Assembly: GCA_015680685.1 (NCBI GenBank)
Contig: MNCI01027262.1
Location: 356,338-420,337 of the forward strand
From: Gnetum montanum
Taxonomy: Eukaryota > Streptophyta > Gnetopsida > Gnetales > Gnetaceae
DNA: 64,000 nucleotides
Reading direction: 5' to 3'
The position numbers and the translations under genes were made by a program. Below the pieces are notes generated by a model. It did not search any database, was not told the DNA's origin, and worked only from the letters and a program-made list of their open reading frames with translations. Shown here in pieces: positions 57,723-64,000 of the stretch (positions within the stretch are counted from its first letter, which is position 1; the number at the start of each line of letters is the position of its first letter).

Positions 57723-59193
57723 TGTAACGACAGAAAATGTCGGCAACTGGAAATATCGACCGATATTCCGGCGTACACAGTTTTAGCCACGGATCCGTGC
57801 GAGGGCTATGTTGGAAAAATGAATCCGCGGCGCCCTGAACGGTCTTGTCGATCAGACAGGGACTTACGGGTCAGTAAAACAACGTAAAGCACGTAAAAGA
57901 AAGCGATCTGATTCGAGGGGCCGTAAAATAGAGGGAAAGTGATGTGATCGGATTGCGACAGTGATAATGCTAAACACGATGAAAAGAGGCTGGAAAAAGA
58001 GAAACACGTAGCTTCAAGATCTGCGCTTTGACTTACAAATGTATATTTCGTGTGAGAAATTACACTGTGGAATCCCCGATTATAGGATGTGAAACAAGCA
58101 CAAAACAATAAGCAAAACGGTCTGAACAGAAGTTCGATCTACCTCGTGGGCTAAGCTGAGATGCAAGGCAGGCCAAGCTTCGATGTCTACCGATCAACTG
58201 TATCTGATCGATAAAGCCTCTTCAGCAGAAAGATTGCTCTTGTCACCGGTGCTCAAATCTGTAGTTTGCTTCGGCTGTAAGGTGATGATGTCCCTGATTG
58301 CCAAAGTGCTGTTCTCTGTATTTCTACTCCAAAGTGCTAAGTGCTCTGGTGCTCAGAAATATGCTATTCTGCCTCTTTGAGTTTTTGCTAACTCGAATTT
58401 TTGCCAACCGACCTCTGTATCTTTGTTAACTGGGGTATTTATAGGCCGCGAAACTTCGCGGAGAAGGCGCAACCTTGATGATGTGGGCTACGGATATTGC
58501 GGGCGCTGCTGGCATGATCTTTTTAGTCAGACTGTGACTACGCACAACACACTTGTTTGCGTGTTGTGCGTGTGAGAAGAAAGCAAGTGTTGGGCGTGCT
58601 TTAATTGTTTTCAGGCTGGATTACACTCATTCGCATTGCGTTGCGTATATTGAGCGTAATCTGGTAAAAACAATAAGCTCAAAGTTGCTTTACGTTCACT
58701 ACGCAGTTGCGCGTAATGAAGCGTAAGCAATGCACAATTTTACGTTCACTACGCAGTTGCGCGTGTCAGAGCGTAAAACGATGTGTACATTACGCTCACT
58801 ACGCAGCTGTGCATGATAAAGCGTAAGCAATGTACAACTTACGCTCACCACGCGGCTGTGCGTGACGAAGCGTAAGTAATGTATGCCTTACGCTCATTAC
58901 GCCGCTGCGTGTATGAAGCATAAAACGATGAGCAACTTGAATGATAACATACGCAATGATATGCACCGCTGCGTATCGAGCGTAAAAACAAGTTATGCAT
59001 GCACCGGGAGGAAAAAGCATCAAACTGTTGCGCTTCTTTAGACTCTGCCTTTGACTATTTTGGAGCTTATTACACTCATCACGCTGCCGTGCATAATAGA
59101 GCGTAAACTTGTCTTGGAACGAAGGTGGAATGCGCTCTTGCTTGAATTGCGAACCTTTTCCTGAGGCCGACTCGTAATTTTCACGGTGTTTCA
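57723..59193 (-). repeat. TX2 3' LTR
   Basis: 1471 bp; TGTAACGAC to GGTGTTTCA on the plus strand, with intact TG...CA ends. TATA box (minus TATAAATA) at 58443-58436. Hairpin CGCACAACAC...GTGTTGTGCG at 58541-58570. A five-unit hairpin array at 58690-58935. Confidence 0.92.
58690..58935. repeat. Hairpin-forming tandem array in TX2 LTR
   Basis: Five units of about 49 bp, each beginning TTACGYTCAYTACGC and containing (A)GCGTAA about 25 bp later, so TTACGCT...AGCGTAA can pair in every unit. TX1 LTRs have only one or two comparable units. Confidence 0.85.
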
Positions 59194-60223
59194 ATGGCCC
59201 CTTTTTGTTGACGGTTAGAGGGCATGCCCGAAGGACATCGACAAAGAATGCGAAACACCGGATTGGTAGAAGCAAGAACAGTGGTCATCCATGGCTACTC
59301 AAGTATTGCTCTGTCCACATGAATGAGAAAGATTGGCGGGTATAGGAGACAAAGGGATGTAACTGGAAACAGGTTCAAAAAAATGCGACATGTATGTTTA
59401 TTCAGGTCAACAGGAATGCTTTTAGACGAGCATGGCACGTCAATCTGAGATGTCTCTATTACAAATTGTAGCAGGAATGCGTGCAAAAGGAGCGTTACGC
59501 ATCACTTTCTGTGCTATCTCTGCTAGCGTGTATGGAAAATGAATACTTGTGTATGTAGATGTTGCGTATGGGAATTGGGTGGTGGGGAGGAAAGAAACAA
59601 GAGATAGGTGTAAGACTGTGCGAGGCTAAGTGGTCAGGCAAACCTGAGCATCCATTTCAACGCGTTGTTGTACTCTGTCACTTAGATGGATTGCACCTTT
59701 GGACGGCATCCTCCGAGGCAGGTAACCTGCAACCACGAAAGAAAACAAAGGACACCATCGCTGATGAACCGAAGGTGAGATTTTCTTGCAACCAACGCTA
59801 TCTGATGTTAACCAGAGCCAATGGACTGTAACTATTGAGCTAGAGCACTTGGGCGGAGCCACCAATCCTGATGATTCGACACTGCATACCTACGCCAAAA
59901 GGCATCAGATGCAGTGCAGCTCATTGGTTGCACCGGGAATCGGCCAGATGAATTTGGGAAGCCGGCATCAGATAGCGATGATTGGCGGAGACTCCTGGGG
60001 CCATGACCAATGAGGATTTCGTTGGGGCTCCAACTAACAAGGCTAAACTCCCAGAGCTGCTACCATTGTGGCGGCTGTGGTGGAGACATCTCCGAGGGAT
60101 CAGTAAGATGCCTCTTTGCTTGTCCGAGGGATCAGTAGGATGCCGATGAGGTGGCGACACTGGGACTATCTCAGTACCCCAACCTGTCTACTGTGCAAAT
60201 GTATAGGAGTGATCACGGTTAAT
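59194..60223 (-). other. TX2 purine tract and 3' untranslated region
   Basis: Begins with the purine tract (minus CAACAAAAAGGGGCCAT at 59194-59210). Homologous to TX1 31075-32311. No coding motif. Confidence 0.7.
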
Positions 60224-60690
60224 CCTAGTTTTAAGTCTTGGAAGACTGCGGTTACTGGTTTTAAGTCTCAGTAGATCGTGGTCCCAGTTTAAAGTCCGGG
60301 CAGACCAAGAAGTGCTAGTTTTGCGTCGTAGCGGACGGTGGTCAGGCTAGTTTATGGTCTCAGCAGATCATGCTGTGGATGTCAGTTTTATGTCATGACC
60401 CAGGGACAAAGCTGTGCTAGTTTTACGTCTCAGCAGACGGATACGTACCTGTGCCAGTTTAGCGTCATGGCGGACGCGTGCAAAAGATGCCAGTTTTTCG
60501 TCTTGGCGGACCTGTACAACTGTGCCAGTTTTACGTCGTAGCGGACGGTTACCGCTTGCCAGTTTAGCATCGTGGCGGACACGTGCAAAGCATGCCAGTT
60601 TTACGTCGTAGCGGACGATCAGTGCCATTTTTTCGTCGTAGCAGACGTGCCGTGCCAGTTTTACGTCGTAGCGGACGATGGCGCCATACC
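60224..60690. repeat. TX2 3' UTR tandem array
   Basis: About 14 units of 29-36 bp with core GCCAGTTTTACGTCGTAGCGGACG. Better conserved than in TX1. Minus strand reads VRYDVKLA / VRHDAKLA repeats in an 87-codon frame (60628-60368). Confidence 0.9.
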
Positions 60691-60899
60691 TGCTGTCAAC
60701 ACTGTAGATGCCGCTAGATGAAATACCGCTTTAAGTACACATGATTCATAGGATTTGCTAACTCGTTGCTGTTGGCATCTGCTAATCTGAACGCTCCGTT
60801 GCCATATGCATCGATCACCAAGAAAGGGCCTTCCCAATTTGCAGAGAACTTGCCTACTGGTTCACGCACAGCCTTGAGAACCAGGTCTCTTTGCTTGAT

Positions 60900-61860
60900 C
60901 GGACGCTACTGAAGATTATGATGATGCTTTTGTCTCTGTTTATCCTGATATTTCTCAATTGCTTCAAGAGCCTGTATCTGCTTCCCTTCCAATGACTCCA
61001 AATCCATTATCCGAGCCTCGGTGTGTTGAGCCTCATTTATAATGGTGGAGAGGACCATTCTTAGAGAAGGAATTTGCAATTCCAGAGGTAGCACCGCCTC
61101 AGATCCATAAACCAGGCTATAGGGCTTACTGCCTGTAGCTGTTCTACACGTAGTACGATATGCCCATAGCACATAGAGGATCTGTTCATGCCACCACCTT
61201 TTGTTGCGATCGAGCATCTTCTTGAGCAAATTGATAATTATCTTGTTCGATGCTTCAGCTTGACCATTTGCCTACGGGTAGTAAGGAGAGGAAAAAGATT
61301 ACCTGATGCCTAGGTTATCACAGAAGGATTTGGTATCCACGCTACTAAACTATGGCCCATTGTCGGTCACAATAGTCATCGGGAGGCCAAATCGGGTTAC
61401 GATATTGTCCAAGATAAAATGGAAAACCTGTTGGGATGTGATTTTCTACAAGGGAACAACTTCTACCCACTTCGTAAAGTACTCAGTCGCTGTAATAATG
61501 AAGCTATGCCCTGCAGAAGATTTTTGGCGCGATGGATCCTATAATATCCAGTCCCCATCGTTGGAATGGCCATGTTATTTGTGTCGTGTGCAATTCTGTG
61601 GGTGACACGTTGATGAGGTTTGCATGACGTTGACATATGTCATAGGTCTTAACCTTTGTCAAACAATCTCTTTCCATGCATGGCCAGTAGTACCCTAGAC
61701 GATGGATTTTTAGGGCCATAGCCTGTGGTGCTACGTGGCGACCGCATAGTCCCTCTTGAACCTTGCTGACTATGTGTTGTGCTTGGTTTGTGTTAACGCA
61801 GGTAAGCAATATGCCATCAAAGGAGCGTCTATAGAGAGTGCTATCTCCGATGATGACGTA
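60900..61860 (-). pseudogene. TX2 integrase
   Basis: Frames 61809-61504 and 61229-60906, with the piece between readable. Zinc finger: VQEGLCGRHVAPQAMALKI, GYYWPCMERDCL, YDICQRHA; relative to the family His-X-Gly-Leu and CDICQ, one His reads Gln and one Cys reads Tyr. Core: FQRWGLDIIGSI, PMTIVTDNGP, NGQAEASNK, YVLWAYRTTCRT. All three catalytic acids are present. Broken by a frameshift near 61505 and stops. Confidence 0.9.
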
Positions 61861-61984
61861 GTGCTTAGCCCGCTTACGGATTGCGTCTTTCTGTGCGCGC
61901 GTTAATGCAGTTGGTAGTTCACCCTGTAAAAGATAATATTTGATATGATCGTACCATTCAGGCGTGCTCGCCTTGATAAGAGAG

Positions 61985-62480
61985 GAGATTTACGCTGCCT
62001 GAATGACAGGATCTGCGTAGTCTGTAATCAATGCAGGGTAGGTGTTAAGCAGGTGTAAAGGCACGTGTAAAGCCAGGGTGGCAAGTGCGTTGGCCAGCAT
62101 GTTGTCAGTCCTCGGAACATGTTGGGCATCGAAGGTAATAAATCGTCTCAGAAGATCTTTAGCCTGATCGCAGTAGGGCTGCAAATGTGCAGCCTTGCAG
62201 GCATAGACCCCCGTGATTTGATTTATGATTAGCATCGAATCACCCCTAACCGCCAGGTGTTGCACGTCGAGCTCACCTGCAGCTAGTAACCCCCTGAGGA
62301 GTCCCTCGTACTCTGCCACATTGTTCGTACAAGGGAAGGTCAATCGATAAGCGTGTAGAGGCACATCCTCAGGCGATAGCGTAAGGACAGTGGCAGCACT
62401 GCCGCCTCTGGCAGTTGAAGCTCTGTCGAAGTACAACGTTGCTTCGAGGCCTGTCGAGATAGGGCTTAAACTATGTACAT
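61985..62480 (-). pseudogene. TX2 second RNase H (archaeal-type)
   Basis: One 148-codon frame (62436-61990) covers YFDRASTARGGSAATVL, NNVAEYEGLLRGLLAAGELD, RGDSMLIINQITGVYACKAA and HVPRTDNMLANALATLAL. The fourth catalytic Asp (ADALA in TX1) reads Asn here, a G-to-A change. The frameshift seen in TX1 is absent. Confidence 0.9.
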
Positions 62481-62571
62481 ATTCGTCTGGAAACTCTGGT
62501 TCTATTATTGCGTGATTGTTAATCGGCGAAGTTGTTAACTGGTCAGCTATTGCTTGGCCCTTCGTGGATGA

Positions 62572-63131
62572 TTAACCAATATAGTGCAGGTCAAATTCCG
62601 CAGTGATAGCCTTCCAGCGAGCTATTTTTCTACTCTCGTATAAGCTATGCGTAGTGGCTCTAAGGATGTTATTTTTACAAATGACGTTAACTTGACTACG
62701 AACCAGATAATGCCTACATTTCTTGAGCGTAAAAACTAATGCTAAGCAATTATGCTCAACGTTGTTGTATCTCGTCTCGTACGCACATAGAGCGTGACTC
62801 AGGTAATAGATGGGCATTTCTGACCCATCATCCCTCTTTTGACAAAGCAACGCTGCTATTGCTACGTGCAAAGTGGCGAGGTAAATGAAAAAAGGCGAGT
62901 CTCTTTGTGGTGGGAAAACCGTCGGTAGATGTTGCAGTTCCTGTTTTAAGCTGTCAAACGCACGTTGGCAATCGTCAGTCCATTCAAAATTAACCCCCTT
63001 TTTCAGCAAATGTTGCATAGGATGTAATTTGTCGATTAACCTCGAAATGAATCTGCGTATAAACTGTAAGCGTCCCTGTAACCCGCATAATTGCTTGAGG
63101 TCTGTGGGAGGCTTTAACACAACAATGGCTT
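62572..63131 (-). pseudogene. TX2 RNase H 1 and RT tail
   Basis: 182-codon frame: TDLKQLCGLQGRLQFIRRFI, FEWTDDCQRAFDSLKQEL, FFIYLATLHVAIAALLCQKR, YYLSHALCAYETRYNNVEHN. Starts abruptly at the RT deletion junction. Catalytic acids of this first RNase H are degenerate, as in TX1. Confidence 0.87.
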
Positions 63132-63913
63132 TGCGTATAAATTGTAAGCGTCCCCCAGGGTATCATGAACGTTGTGGTCAACTGATGTTCTGGGTTGATG
63201 CGAATCTGGTTATAGCCTGAAAAGCCATCCATGAAGGACAGAAGCGCATGCCCAGCTGTTGTATCCATTAGCTGATCGATACTCGGCAATGGAAATTTAT
63301 TTTTGATTGTGGCCTTGTTTAAGTCCCGGAAGTCTATGCATATACGTATACTCCTGGTCTTCTTCGGCACGACCACGATGTTAGATACCCAGTCCGAATA
63401 ATTGCCTGCGCGGATGAAACCAGCCTAGTATAGCTTAGTTATCTCATCACGCACCGCTAGCGCAATCTCTGGTTTGATCTTGCATGCCTTTTGTCTAACC
63501 GCTTTGATCTGTGGGTCGAGGATAATGTTATGCTGGATTAATCTAGGATCTAACCCAGGCATATCCTCATATGACCATGCAAAGACAATGATGTTGTCTT
63601 GCAGGACCTGTTTTATTGCGTTGTGCATTTTTTTGTTTAACAGAGGACTGACCTTGAGTGTTTTGGTCTCACCCCTGTGCGTAACTATAGGGACCTCACA
63701 AAGGGGGTCTTCGGTTATGTCCCCGGCTTCCAGGTCTAGCGTGCGCGTGGACTGTTCTGGCTAGTCTGGGGACGCTTCTGATGCAGCTATGGTTACGCCT
63801 GCTAAAGGTGGGTTAATGTCTACTAGCGTAGAGTCAAATTGTCTAATTAAGTGCCCGTATGGGCCTGTCAAAGTTAAAGGTGTTGAAATTGTGGCATCCA
63901 TCCTCCGTCTATC
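63132..63913 (-). pseudogene. TX2 reverse transcriptase, active site deleted
   Basis: From the ATG at 63901 (MDATISTP, parallel to MDTTFSAP of TX1): FAWSYEDMPGLDPRLIQH, DEITKLY, then IRICIDFRDLNKATIKNKFP, MDGFSGYNQIRINPEHQ, TTTFMIPWG. There the homology breaks: about 300 bp matching TX1 35251-35550, including YVDD, are missing and replaced by a 23-bp copy of nearby sequence. A stop (TAG at 63427) lies where TX1 reads YQAGFI. The enzyme cannot be active. Confidence 0.9.
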
Positions 63914-64000
63914 CTGCAAAACCGGCAAGTGCGTAAATGGTTAGGAGACAAGTGACTAGATGTCGCCAAATGTGGAAGGTTAACTGAATTTTGAAAAAAC
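63914..64000 (-). other. TX2 3' splice site and end of the putative intron
   Basis: Minus strand TTTTGCAG|GATAGACGG, 12 nt before the RT ATG, matching the TX1 site. The remaining bases up to the edge resemble TX1 36320-36400 (GGTTAGGAGA/GATTAGGAGA). Confidence 0.6.

Larger units (their letters stand above)
57723..64000 (-). mobile_element. TX2: second Tat/Ogre-like element of the TX1 family (partial)
   Basis: 3' LTR, purine tract, 3' UTR, tandem array, integrase, second RNase H, RNase H 1, RT, then the right window edge just past the RT start. The pentamer next to the LTR is GGGAG; its partner would be beyond the window. Nucleotide similarity to TX1 is high in pol. A deletion removes the RT active site. 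Confidence 0.92.

Overview
The window is plant nuclear DNA made almost entirely of nested retrotransposons. I found no host gene, tRNA, rRNA or CRISPR array. The evidence for a plant is a DUF4283-type LINE, Ty1/copia and Ty3/gypsy elements of the Athila-like and Tat/Ogre-like branches, a second RNase H in the Tat-like elements, and old copies worn down mostly by C-to-T/G-to-A changes, as expected for methylated heterochromatin. Persistence of such old copies suits a large, slowly purged genome (a gymnosperm or a large-genome angiosperm). That guess is weak.

Layout, all elements on the minus strand. (1) 1-3525: a GC-rich LINE running off the left edge; ORF2 is open throughout and ORF1 has one nonsense codon. 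(2) 3915-29330: Athila-like copy AX-a. Its 3' LTR is split by a copia element, CO1 (4219-23497, target duplication TAACT). CO1's 5' LTR is in turn split by Athila-like copy AX-b (10227-23360), a complete but badly decayed 13.1 kb element. (3) 29512-47004: TX1, a complete 17.5 kb Tat/Ogre-like element with 1563-bp LTRs and a perfect CTAAT target duplication. (4) 47010-48330: remnant of an older relative of TX1. (5) 48331-57722: Athila-like copy AX-c, interrupted by AX-d, an internally deleted copy. (6) 57723-64000: TX2, a second member of the TX1 family inserted in AX-d and cut by the right edge. Divergence between LTR pairs, judged by eye (copia about 22%, AX-b about 15%, TX1 about 7%), agrees with the nesting order.

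The most unusual system is in TX1. Between protease and reverse transcriptase, where Ogre-type elements carry a short spliced intron, about 5 kb separate the two sense coding blocks. A conserved 3' splice site lies just upstream of the RT start in both TX1 and TX2. Inside this interval, on the opposite (plus) strand, is a multi-exon gene-like unit (36727-40804) with a TATA-like box, several small introns, a coiled-coil segment and an acidic C-terminus. Its exons and intron positions recur in the diverged remnant at 47500-48330, so it is a family trait rather than chance. Further structure includes two different tandem arrays in TX1, a hairpin array in the TX2 LTR, an LTR hairpin with a compensatory base pair, and a purine-rich motif repeated at three fixed positions in the Athila-like elements.

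Because most coding regions are broken by stops and frameshifts, gene limits inside the old elements are approximate. All similarity statements come from reading motifs, not from database searches.
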